Assembly (NCBI GenBank): GCA_050012535.1
Contig: JBEKGZ010000032.1
Coordinates: 1 to 14,211 of the forward strand
Length of the DNA stretch: 14,211 bases
From: CAVPLU01 sp050012535
GTDB lineage: Archaea > Thermoproteota > Bathyarchaeia > 40CM-2-53-6
Direction of reading: 5' to 3'
Part shown: piece after piece, positions 6,475-13,418 of the stretch
Position numbering within the stretch: the first letter of the stretch is position 1
How the letters are laid out: each line of letters begins with the position of its first letter
Program-made: the position numbers and the translations under genes
The notes under the pieces: model-generated
Database searches by the model: none
Seen by the model: only the letters and a program-made list of their open reading frames with translations
What the model was told of the DNA's origin: nothing

Positions 6475-6999
6475 ATGACTCTCGTCGAGCCGCAGGGGCC
6501 CTCTGCAGGCGCAGTCAAGAAAATGGAGATGCGGCTGCGAGAGATCAGAGCCCGAAAGCTCGCAATCATCGGCGTCGGCAATTCGATGAAAGGTGATGAC
6601 TTCGCAGGATCCCTAGTTGCCAAGAAGCTGATGAGCAGATTCAACGAAGCCGCTCATCGGATTCTCGTCCTTGATGCTGAAGATGCTCCGGAGAACTTCA
6701 CCGAGGAAATACGTGCTTTCAAGGCTGATACGTTGATCTTCATAGACAGTGCGGTAATGGGAACTCCTCCAGGCACAGTCAGACTAGTCCCTCTAGACGA
6801 GACTGAATACCCGTACTTTTCGACACACAACGTTCCGCTAAGGCTCCTAGGTACCGTGATGGGAAATGTTGAGAGTGCGTTTCTCATAGGGATTGAACCA
6901 GGAACCACCGAATTCGGAGAACAAATGTCAGCGGAAGTGAAGGCCGCCTGCACTCAGGTTGCTCAAACAGTATACAAGGTCATAGCGGAGCGGTCGTGA
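6475..6999 (+). CDS. hycI: [NiFe]-hydrogenase maturation protease, HycI type (peptidase family A31)
   Basis: Endopeptidase that removes the C-terminal tail of a hydrogenase large subunit after nickel insertion. It carries IIGVGNSMKGDDFAG near the N-terminus, with the second Asp of GDD matching E. coli HycI Asp16. FIDSAVMG matches Asp62 and STHNVPL matches His90, so all three metal-contact residues are kept. MGTPPGTVRLV and FLIGIEP are also family-typical. Start uncertain: ATG 6475 gives 174 residues, ATG 6523 gives 158, closest to E. coli HycI (156), and GTG 6451 is also open. It ends 7 bp before nuoA, so it leads the nuo-like operon. Its presence there is functional evidence that the NuoD-like protein is a processed hydrogenase; the obvious substrate is the tail after DPCFGCMDR in that subunit. 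Confidence 0.92.
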   Translation: MTLVEPQGPSAGAVKKMEMRLREIRARKLAIIGVGNSMKGDDFAGSLVAKKLMSRFNEAAHRILVLDAEDAPENFTEEIRAFKADTLIFIDSAVMGTPPGTVRLVPLDETEYPYFSTHNVPLRLLGTVMGNVESAFLIGIEPGTTEFGEQMSAEVKAACTQVAQTVYKVIAERS

Positions 7000-7006
7000 G
7001 CAGGCC

Positions 7007-7351
7007 TTGGCTGACTTTATGATATTGGCGATTCTGGCCATCGTCATCGTGCCTATCCTTGTTCTCTACTACATGGTTGGGTTCTTGGGCAAAACTACTC
7101 ACGGCAAGGGGCCGAAGTACGAGGCGTTCTCAGGAGGAGAAGAGCTGCCTCCTGCCAGGGGCAAGTATCACTCAGAGATGTTCGTCTATGCATCTCTCTT
7201 TGTTGCTTTCGAGGTAGTCACGTTGCTCGTCGCCAGCTCACTGAGATTGCACAGCCACATTTGGCCTCTGCTATTCGTCGTCGCAGGAGGCGTATCACTT
7301 ACGGTTGTGATGTTATGGTTTGTAGGAACGGGAGGTGCTGAACTTACCTGA
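7007..7351 (+). CDS. nuoA: NuoA-like membrane subunit of the hydrogenase complex
   Basis: A 114-residue protein with three predicted membrane helices (about 5-27, 59-79, 85-106) and the NuoA/ND3 layout: a loop YEAFSGGEELPPARGKYHS (38-56) between helices 1 and 2. In complex I the loop carries YExG with a conserved Cys, absent here, and helix 2 carries FDVE. Here it reads FEVV (68-71), so the first acid is Glu and the second is lost. NuoA bridges the hydrophilic arm and membrane arm near the quinone site in complex I. An evident NuoA is unusual for group 4 hydrogenases. Start TTG 7007 follows a GAGCAGG; ATG 7019 is an alternative. Overlaps nuoB by 17 bp. Confidence 0.88.
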   Translation: MADFMILAILAIVIVPILVLYYMVGFLGKTTHGKGPKYEAFSGGEELPPARGKYHSEMFVYASLFVAFEVVTLLVASSLRLHSHIWPLLFVVAGGVSLTVVMLWFVGTGGAELT

Positions 7352-7784
7352 ACGACTTTCTACATGGGCTAGGACACGGTCGCCCTGGCTGTTTCACATA
7401 AACGCCTGTTCATGCAATGGCTGCGACATAGAGATAGTCGCGGCACTGACCCCGAAATACGATGCAGAAAGATTGGGGGCAGTACTGGTTCCATCCCCAC
7501 GACACGCAGATGTTCTCGTCGTCACGGGCGTCGTGAACCCCCAGACAAAGGATCGACTGCTACGCGTCTACGACCAGATTCCGGAGCCCAAGTTTGTGCT
7601 GGCAGTAGGCGCATGCGCATGTGGGGGAGGCGTCTTCAAGGGATGCTACAATGCCGGGCAAGGAGTTGACAACATAGTGCCCGTTGACATGTTTGTCCCC
7701 GGATGCCCACCAAAACCGGAGGGCATTCTCTACGGCATTGTACAACTTCTAAACAAGGTGAAGAGCGATGACAAGTCAAAGTGA
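7335..7784 (+). CDS. nuoB: NuoB-like hydrogenase small subunit (proximal 4Fe-4S)
   Basis: 149 residues. It carries one [4Fe-4S] cluster that passes electrons to the catalytic subunit. Probable ligands are Cys27 and Cys30 in CSCNGCDIEI, Cys94 in VGACACGG and Cys124 in VPGCPPKP. The first pair is CxxC, as in [NiFe]-hydrogenase small subunits. Complex I NuoB instead has adjacent CC and a quinone-associated N2 cluster. Extra cysteines at 25, 96 and 104 are notable. The gene overlaps nuoA (17 bp) and nuoC (17 bp), which indicates translational coupling. Start GTG 7335 lies directly against GGGAG, closer than usual; no other ATG/GTG/TTG is available before the cluster motif. Confidence 0.94.
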   Translation: MLNLPERLSTWARTRSPWLFHINACSCNGCDIEIVAALTPKYDAERLGAVLVPSPRHADVLVVTGVVNPQTKDRLLRVYDQIPEPKFVLAVGACACGGGVFKGCYNAGQGVDNIVPVDMFVPGCPPKPEGILYGIVQLLNKVKSDDKSK

Positions 7785-8250
7785 CGATTTGATACGAAAC
7801 ATAGAAGGCACCGTGAAGGGCCTTGGAGGGGAAGTCCAATCCTCCACGAAGGACGCGATAACCGTCAAATTACCTGTCGAACGTCTCATTGAGGCGGTCC
7901 GAGCGGTCACTGAGCGGTATGGGTTATCTCATCTTTCGACAATGACTGGGCTCGATTCAGGAGACAACGTGGAGGTCCTGTACCATTTCTGGAAAGGAGA
8001 TGTGATCGCCTCACTCAGGATCTCGGTGCCGAAATCCATCACACATGCTCCTTCGATCGTCGAGGCCGTTCCAGGGGCTATCCTCTATGAGATGGAAGTG
8101 CACGACATGTTCGGCGTCGTATTCGATGGAAACCCTTGGATGGATCGAAAACTCCTACTACCAGATAATTACCCGTCGGATCTCCCGCCGCCTCTCCTGA
8201 AGGGTACGAAATCCTCTGATATCCGCAAGGCCGTGGGGGTCGAGCGTTGA
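7768..8250 (+). CDS. nuoC: NuoC-like subunit (30-kDa family, N-terminal HycE-like)
   Basis: 160 residues of the NuoC/MbhK/HycE-N family, a peripheral-arm subunit without cofactors that packs against the NuoD-like catalytic subunit. The family signature is near the C-terminus: YEMEVHDMFGVVFDGNPWMD, then LLLPDNYPSDLPPPLLK. The N-terminal half includes the typical LSTMTGLDSGDNVEVLYHF. Unlike E. coli HycE and some archaeal enzymes, NuoC and NuoD are separate. ATG 7768 is preceded by AAGGTGA with good spacing. Overlaps nuoD by 4 bp (TTGA). Confidence 0.93.
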   Translation: MTSQSDDLIRNIEGTVKGLGGEVQSSTKDAITVKLPVERLIEAVRAVTERYGLSHLSTMTGLDSGDNVEVLYHFWKGDVIASLRISVPKSITHAPSIVEAVPGAILYEMEVHDMFGVVFDGNPWMDRKLLLPDNYPSDLPPPLLKGTKSSDIRKAVGVER

Positions 8251-9482
8251 CCGAACCCAAGGAAACAAGAAAAGAGGCAGGAGCAGGGCTCATCCAGTAT
8301 TCCACTGAGAACCTCGTTCCATTCGGCCCTATTCATCCAGCCCTGAAGGAACCTGAGTACTTCAAACTCTACCTGAGGGGCGAGACAATCGTTGATGTGA
8401 TACCCAGAATAGGGTATGTTCATCGCGGTCTAGAGAAGGCGGCTGAGCAGAGAAGATGGACGCAGAATACCTACATGTTCGAGAGAACTTGCGGGATTTG
8501 CAGCTTCGCGCACAGCCTCGCATACGTACAAGCAGTTGAAGGTCTGACATCTTACGAGATTCCTCAGCGCGCTCTTTACATCAGACTGATCGTGGCTGAG
8601 CTTGAGAGAATCCACAGTCACCTACTTTGGGTTGGCCTGCTAGGCCATTGGGCTGGATTTGACACGTTGTTCATGTGGGTTTGGCGAGACAGAGAAATCG
8701 TCCTAGACCTAGTAGAAGCGGTCGCTGGCAATCGCGTGCACAAATCGCTGGCCACAATCGCCGGGGTGAAGAAAGACATTCCAGACGTCATGAAAGGCAA
8801 GATCTTGGAGAGGACAAAGCACCTTGCAGACCGAGCATATTTCTACAAAGGCATAGTCGACACCGAAACAACGCTCCTCGCTCGCACACGAAAGGTTGGG
8901 ATTCTCAAGGCAGAAACGGCTCAGAAGCTCTGTGCGGTCGGCCCGCTCGTTCGAGCCGCGGGACTGGCAAGAGACGTGCGAGCTGACGACCCTTATGCGG
9001 CGTACGGGGACGTGCCTATCGACGTGGTGACTAGGGGCGACGGGGACGTGTTCTCACTACTACATGTAAGACTGGACGAGATTGTTACGGCAGCGAACTG
9101 CATCGATTACGCCCTTGCTCACATGCCTAGCGGCCCCATCAGACTGAAGATACCTCCAAACATACCGGTAGGCGAGTACGCCACACACATCGAGGCACCC
9201 AGAGGCGAGCTCTTCTACTTCGTGAAATCAAACGGTACAGCAATTCCAGAGCGCGTGAAAGCTAGGACGCCCACCCTCGCTAACCTGCCCACAGCACTTG
9301 AGCTTCTGAAAGGACACACCATGGCCGATGTTCCCGTCGTATTAACCGCGATCGATCCATGCTTCGGATGCATGGACAGACTGTCGTTCGTGGATTTGGA
9401 TACTCGCAACCAGTGGAGCTGGACCGGCGAAGAACTCAGGCAATACGGAATCAAGAGGTACTTCCCAGAGAGGAAAACCTGA
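8247..9482 (+). CDS. nuoD: Group 4 [NiFe]-hydrogenase large subunit (NuoD-like, nickel ligands intact)
   Basis: 411 residues. This is the catalytic subunit, expected to reduce protons to H2 or the reverse at a [NiFe](CN)2CO centre. Both nickel-binding pairs are present: ERTCGICS (Cys82, Cys85; codons at 8490-8501) and IDPCFGCMDR (Cys372, Cys375; 9354-9380). True complex I NuoD lacks these cysteines. After Arg378 of DPCFGCMDR a 33-residue tail begins LSFVDLDTRN and ends YFPERKT. E. coli HycE is cut by HycI at the same place, between an Arg and a hydrophobic residue, releasing a similar 32-residue tail. The HycI-like gene at 6475 is the expected protease. Start TTG 8247 overlaps the nuoC stop; the stop overlaps nuoH as TGATG. 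Confidence 0.96.
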   Translation: MTEPKETRKEAGAGLIQYSTENLVPFGPIHPALKEPEYFKLYLRGETIVDVIPRIGYVHRGLEKAAEQRRWTQNTYMFERTCGICSFAHSLAYVQAVEGLTSYEIPQRALYIRLIVAELERIHSHLLWVGLLGHWAGFDTLFMWVWRDREIVLDLVEAVAGNRVHKSLATIAGVKKDIPDVMKGKILERTKHLADRAYFYKGIVDTETTLLARTRKVGILKAETAQKLCAVGPLVRAAGLARDVRADDPYAAYGDVPIDVVTRGDGDVFSLLHVRLDEIVTAANCIDYALAHMPSGPIRLKIPPNIPVGEYATHIEAPRGELFYFVKSNGTAIPERVKARTPTLANLPTALELLKGHTMADVPVVLTAIDPCFGCMDRLSFVDLDTRNQWSWTGEELRQYGIKRYFPERKT

Positions 9483-10450
9483 TGCTCACCGAAGCAATTG
9501 AAGCCATTCTCTTCCCTGGCTTCCTTTTCACAGTCGGGCTTGGGTTCCTCTTCGAGTGGCTTGAAAGAAAAGTAGCAGCGCACATGCAAGGAAGAGTTGG
9601 ACCACTAGTCGCGGGGCCTCACGGGATCCTGCAGCCCGTTGCGGACTTCTTCAAACTACTCTACAAGGAAGAGATCGTGCCCAGCTTCGCCGACGTTACA
9701 ATCTACAGGATTGCTCCTTCATTGTATTTCCTCGCGCCCATCCTCGGGATGCTCTTCGTTCCAGTCGTTGGCACTAGAGCAGTGGCTACGTTCGACATGG
9801 ACTTGCTGCTCGTCATATTCCTTCTTGCATATTCCGCATTTGTTGTGGTGATCCTGAGCTTCGCGTCAGCTAGTGGATACACAACAGTCGCATCTGGACG
9901 GCTAGTTCTGCAATACGTGAGCTATGAGATACCTTTGGTGATTGCAATGGTTACGGCAGGAGTCTTTTCGCACAGCCTGTCGATAGCAGGCATAGTGGGA
10001 GCGCAAGCCGCAGCTTGGAATATCCTCTACATGCCGTTCAGCTTCATTGTCTTCATTGTCGCCTTGATGGCCGAACTTGAGAAGCCGCCATTTGATATCC
10101 CAAGTGCCAAGACCGAGATTGTCGCAGGCTGGCTAACAGAGTTCTCTGGACGAGCGCTCGCTTTTCTGAAGCTCACGAAGGAGGTGAGTCTCGTTTTTGG
10201 TGCGGGCCTAGCAGTATCGTTGTTTCTGGGCGGACCGCTCGGCCCTGTCCCGACGGATGCGATCCTGGCTCCAGTTGCATACACCGCGTACTTCTTGGCG
10301 AAATTGCTCGTCGTCGTCTTGCTCATCTTCGTTTTGCGTTCTGCAATGGCGAGGCTGAAGATCGGACAAGCAGCAGAGTTCTTCTGGAAGATCCTCACGC
10401 CGCTTGCGCTGGCCCAACTCGCCTTCGTTATGATACTTGGAGGAATATAG
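9482..10450 (+). CDS. nuoH: NuoH-like membrane subunit
   Basis: 322 residues with about eight membrane helices. It carries NuoH/ND1 family signatures: FEWLERKVAAHMQGRVGP (24-41), GPHGILQPVADFFKLLYKEE (45-64), and ALMAELEKPPFDIPSAKTEI with AGWLTEFSG. NuoH anchors the hydrophilic arm to the membrane; in complex I it helps form the quinone cavity, and in group 4 hydrogenases it couples the peripheral redox arm to ion pumping. I chose ATG 9482, which overlaps the nuoD stop by one base (TGATG) and has AGAGG about 7 nt upstream. A longer in-frame reading from 9359 would lie inside nuoD and is not family-like. Confidence 0.96.
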   Translation: MLTEAIEAILFPGFLFTVGLGFLFEWLERKVAAHMQGRVGPLVAGPHGILQPVADFFKLLYKEEIVPSFADVTIYRIAPSLYFLAPILGMLFVPVVGTRAVATFDMDLLLVIFLLAYSAFVVVILSFASASGYTTVASGRLVLQYVSYEIPLVIAMVTAGVFSHSLSIAGIVGAQAAAWNILYMPFSFIVFIVALMAELEKPPFDIPSAKTEIVAGWLTEFSGRALAFLKLTKEVSLVFGAGLAVSLFLGGPLGPVPTDAILAPVAYTAYFLAKLLVVVLLIFVLRSAMARLKIGQAAEFFWKILTPLALAQLAFVMILGGI

Positions 10451-10454
10451 ATCA

Positions 10455-10847
10455 GTGCCGAAAAAAATCGGTTCAGCAATTCCGGAGATGATACGGAGTC
10501 TGGTCAAGAAACCTGACACCGAAGCCTACCCGTTCACAAAGATAACTGTGCCCGAGAGATACCGCGGGAAACTGGACATAGATCCAATGAAGTGCACCGG
10601 CTGTAGCATATGCGCATACGTCTGCCCAGCATCAGTCATCACAATGATCGATGTCGGCAAAAGGAAAGTAGGAGAGAAGGAAGTGGTCGTCAAGAGGCCC
10701 AAGTTCGACCTATATACATGCATTTTCTGCGCTGAATGCGTGGACAACTGCCCCTTCGGCGCCCTCGAAATGACCAAGGACTTCGAGCTAGCGACACCGC
10801 AGAAGGAGACACTGATCATGACGAAGGCTCTTGAGAAATGGCAATAG
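10455..10847 (+). CDS. nuoI: NuoI-like 2x[4Fe-4S] ferredoxin subunit
   Basis: 130 residues from GTG 10455. Two ferredoxin motifs are complete: CTGCSICAYVCP (Cys 47, 50, 53, 57) and CIFCAECVDNCP (Cys 89, 92, 95, 99). The basic N-terminus (KKIGSAIPEMIRSLVKKP) is typical of NuoI/MbhN and lies along the membrane. With no nuoE, nuoF or nuoG seen in the operon, this subunit is the likely entry point for electrons from reduced ferredoxin, passing them to the NuoB cluster; that is inference. GGAGG (10439-10443) precedes the GTG by 11 nt. TTG 10437 is an alternative start but would overlap nuoH. Overlaps nuoJ by 10 bp. Confidence 0.94.
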   Translation: MPKKIGSAIPEMIRSLVKKPDTEAYPFTKITVPERYRGKLDIDPMKCTGCSICAYVCPASVITMIDVGKRKVGEKEVVVKRPKFDLYTCIFCAECVDNCPFGALEMTKDFELATPQKETLIMTKALEKWQ

Positions 10848-11353
10848 AACTAACGATCCTGCTTTCCGCGCTATTGATCGGAGTGACCCTTTCAGCACTG
10901 TTGATCAAGCGACTCGTCTACTCGCTGATCATGCTTTTCTATTCTGGCCTCCTGTTAGGCTGCATCTTCCTCGCTTACGGGGCCTCGTATGCCGGCCTTT
11001 TCCAGATCATAACATTCGCAGGCGCCGTCTCCGTGATGTTCATGGTCATACTGATGCTCATAGGCGGAGAACCGACACCTACAGGCCAGCGCATCTCACG
11101 CGAGCAAGTGATAGGACTTGGACTATCAATCATGGGCTTCCTTGTCGTCGCAAGCATACTGTGGCAATTTGGCCCATCACCCATACCAGCGGAAGAGACA
11201 GTGTTAGCCCGACAGATGGGTTTCGCCACTGATGACCCACTATCGTTCCTTTGGTCTCTCAGATCATGGGATATCCTCTTCCTAGTAATCCTGGTGTCCG
11301 CCGCGCTCGCGGGAATACTCAACCTATTCTCAAAGGAAGGAGATCACGAATGA
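10838..11353 (+). CDS. nuoJ: NuoJ-like membrane subunit
   Basis: 171 residues with five predicted membrane helices. The family core is FQIITFAGAVSVMFMVILMLIGG, where complex I NuoJ has the pi-bulge helix with YAGAVMVLFLFVIML; the Tyr of that motif is Phe here. NuoJ lies beside NuoA and NuoK and takes part in the conformational coupling between redox chemistry and ion pumping. A hydrophilic loop (about 70-86, GGEPTPTGQRISREQ) follows helix 3. ATG 10838 overlaps the nuoI end by 10 bp, and the stop overlaps nuoK as ATGA. Confidence 0.93.
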   Translation: MAIELTILLSALLIGVTLSALLIKRLVYSLIMLFYSGLLLGCIFLAYGASYAGLFQIITFAGAVSVMFMVILMLIGGEPTPTGQRISREQVIGLGLSIMGFLVVASILWQFGPSPIPAEETVLARQMGFATDDPLSFLWSLRSWDILFLVILVSAALAGILNLFSKEGDHE

Positions 11354-11658
11354 TTGATCAACAGATCCTCCAGATAACCGCTGCCGCAATGTTCTTCATG
11401 GGACTGGCTGGCTTGGCAGCCACGCGCAACCTCGTGAAAGCAATCATGTCGTTCCAAGTAGTTCTCTTCGGCGTCAACCTGGCACTTTTCTCATCAGGCT
11501 TGGGTCCTAGCGGGCCATCGATGTTCACGACGGCTCTACTGGTTCTCTCGATTTCGATCGGAGCGAGCGTCGAAGCATTCGCACTTTCACTCGTGATACT
11601 GGTTTATCGGCACTACGGAACTCTCAATCCATGGGAAATCAGGAGACTTCGACACTGA
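11350..11658 (+). CDS. nuoK: NuoK-like membrane subunit
   Basis: 102 residues and three membrane helices, aligning without gaps to E. coli NuoK over the first two. Complex I NuoK carries a key Glu in helix 2 (E36) and another in helix 3 (E72). Here position 36 is Gln (TRNLVKAIMSFQVVLFG) while the helix 3 Glu is kept (GASVEAFALSL, Glu75). Start ATG 11350 overlaps the nuoJ stop (ATGA) and has GGAG 7-8 nt upstream. The 3' end overlaps nuoL by 28 bp. Confidence 0.93.
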   Translation: MIDQQILQITAAAMFFMGLAGLAATRNLVKAIMSFQVVLFGVNLALFSSGLGPSGPSMFTTALLVLSISIGASVEAFALSLVILVYRHYGTLNPWEIRRLRH

Positions 11659-13418
11659 ACAATTACTATGCGGAATGGCTCGTGTGGCTCCTTCCGCTGA
11701 TCGCGGTCGTGTTCGTGCCTGTGGTCTCGGCTCTTGGCGGAAAGGCACGTGAGTGGTTCGCCGCACTCGTCGTATTTTTGGCGGCAATTTTCGCAGTAAC
11801 ACTAGTTCCCGTAGCCCTGTCCGGAGGGACACAGCTTTCGACGGAATGGCTCCCCATCAGCGGGTTCCGTCTACAGATCAGAGTTGACGGTCTCTCAGTC
11901 TTCCTCGCGTTGATCGTGAACCTGCTAGGCTTTCTCATCGTCCTCTACTCGCAGGGTTACATGGAAAGGGAGACCGGACTCACGCGATACTATTGCCTGG
12001 TTCTGTTGTTCATTGGTTCGATGACGGGTCTAGTCATGGCTGGAAACCTCCTGCAGATGTACATTTTCTGGGAACTTGTCGGCATCTGCTCAAGCTTTCT
12101 GATTGCATTCTGGTATGATCGGCCCGAAGCAGTGAGAGCAGGCCTAAAAGCCTTCATCGTCACCCGCGTGGGAGACGTCGGACTACTCATCGGACTGATC
12201 CTACTATACGTCAACACAGGAACGTTCAGTTTCGATGCGCTTGAAAAAATGGCTGGCGGAGGAAAGATTGCGGCCGGCATCCTTCTCACAAGTGGGCTCC
12301 TCATCCTCCTAGGAGCGATGGGAAAGTCGGCACAATTCCCTCTGCACGTCTGGTTGCCAGACGCCATGGAGGGGCCCACAACCGTCAGCGCGTTGATACA
12401 CGCGGCGACGATGGTTAACGCCGGAGTCTACTTGGTGGCGAGAGTCACTCCAATTTTCGGATCCAGCAGTGTATGGCTTGGGGTAGTTGCGTGGGTCGGA
12501 ATCATATCGGCAATTCTGGGAGCGACTATGGCGGGCGCGACGCTTGATGTCAAACGCGTCCTCGCATACTCGACGATAAGTCAATTGGGTCTAATGTTTC
12601 TCGCCCTTGGCATAGGCTCACCGGGGGGTTGGTTTGCATCTCAGTTCCATTTGATGAGCCAAGCTGCCTTCAAGGCACTGGGCTTCCTCGCGGCAGGTTC
12701 ACTGATTCACGTCTTGGGCACGAGGGACATGAACGAGATGGGAGGCCTGGGCCGAAGGATGCCCGTGACCTTCGTTGCTTTCTTCTTCTCGATCTTGGCA
12801 ATGTCGGGGGTGCCCCCATTCATAGGTTTCTGGAGCAAGGATCTCATAATCGCTGAGCTTCACAACGCAGGTGACTCGACACTCCTCATCTTGACCCTGT
12901 TCGTCTCGGTCTGCACATCATTCTACGCATTCAGAGCATTCTTCAAAGTGTTCTACGGAAAGCAGTCCGACCTTGTGAAGTCAAAGCAGATTCACGAGTC
13001 ACCGTGGACGATGGCAATTCCTCTAGGCCTGCTGAGTATCGCGGTAGTGACACTGTGGCTTATGGAGGGCGGAGCCTCAAGGTTGCTTGGCGTCGCCGAG
13101 CCAGAGGCCGCAAATCCGTGGATCTATGCGGCTTCTCTTGGTGCCTTAGTGATCGGTTTCCTTCCCGCATACGCTCTGTATTTGAGACAGAGCCCGGAGC
13201 CTTCACAACTTCTTGCCACGCACAGCTGGATATCGGCAACAAGGAGCGTGCTGCTCCAAGGGTACGGGTTCGACGCGTTCTACGATAGAGTATTTGCGAG
13301 AACGGTGACGAAGCTTGGATCGGCCGTGAGGTTGATCCAGACCGGATCGCTGGGGAAGAACATGTGGGGCATCCTTCTCTTCATACTCATTGTCGCTCTA
13401 GTGGTGCTTGCACTATGA
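11631..13418 (+). CDS. nuoL: NuoL-like ion-translocating antiporter subunit
   Basis: 595 residues with 14-16 membrane helices, of the MrpA/NuoL/ND5 family. Key channel residues are in place: Glu148 in FWELVGICS (helix 5), Lys232 in GKSAQFPLHVWLPDAMEGPT, and His257 in LIHAATMVNAG. RVDGLSVF and GVPPFIGFWSKD are also typical. After about residue 480 a C-terminal section with further helices matches the long lateral helix region of NuoL. This subunit should pump H+ or Na+ at the far end of the membrane arm; which ion is not readable here. Start ATG 11631 overlaps nuoK by 28 bp; the stop overlaps the next gene as ATGA. Confidence 0.95.
   Translation: MGNQETSTLNNYYAEWLVWLLPLIAVVFVPVVSALGGKAREWFAALVVFLAAIFAVTLVPVALSGGTQLSTEWLPISGFRLQIRVDGLSVFLALIVNLLGFLIVLYSQGYMERETGLTRYYCLVLLFIGSMTGLVMAGNLLQMYIFWELVGICSSFLIAFWYDRPEAVRAGLKAFIVTRVGDVGLLIGLILLYVNTGTFSFDALEKMAGGGKIAAGILLTSGLLILLGAMGKSAQFPLHVWLPDAMEGPTTVSALIHAATMVNAGVYLVARVTPIFGSSSVWLGVVAWVGIISAILGATMAGATLDVKRVLAYSTISQLGLMFLALGIGSPGGWFASQFHLMSQAAFKALGFLAAGSLIHVLGTRDMNEMGGLGRRMPVTFVAFFFSILAMSGVPPFIGFWSKDLIIAELHNAGDSTLLILTLFVSVCTSFYAFRAFFKVFYGKQSDLVKSKQIHESPWTMAIPLGLLSIAVVTLWLMEGGASRLLGVAEPEAANPWIYAASLGALVIGFLPAYALYLRQSPEPSQLLATHSWISATRSVLLQGYGFDAFYDRVFARTVTKLGSAVRLIQTGSLGKNMWGILLFILIVALVVLAL

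Noticed and set aside
9359..9481. Longer NuoH beginning inside nuoD
   Set aside because: The extension is an out-of-frame reading of the nuoD nickel-binding end; ATG 9482 with its Shine-Dalgarno fits family length.
10831..11232. Arg/His-rich plus-strand frame over nuoJ
   Set aside because: Out-of-frame reading of a clear NuoJ membrane protein.
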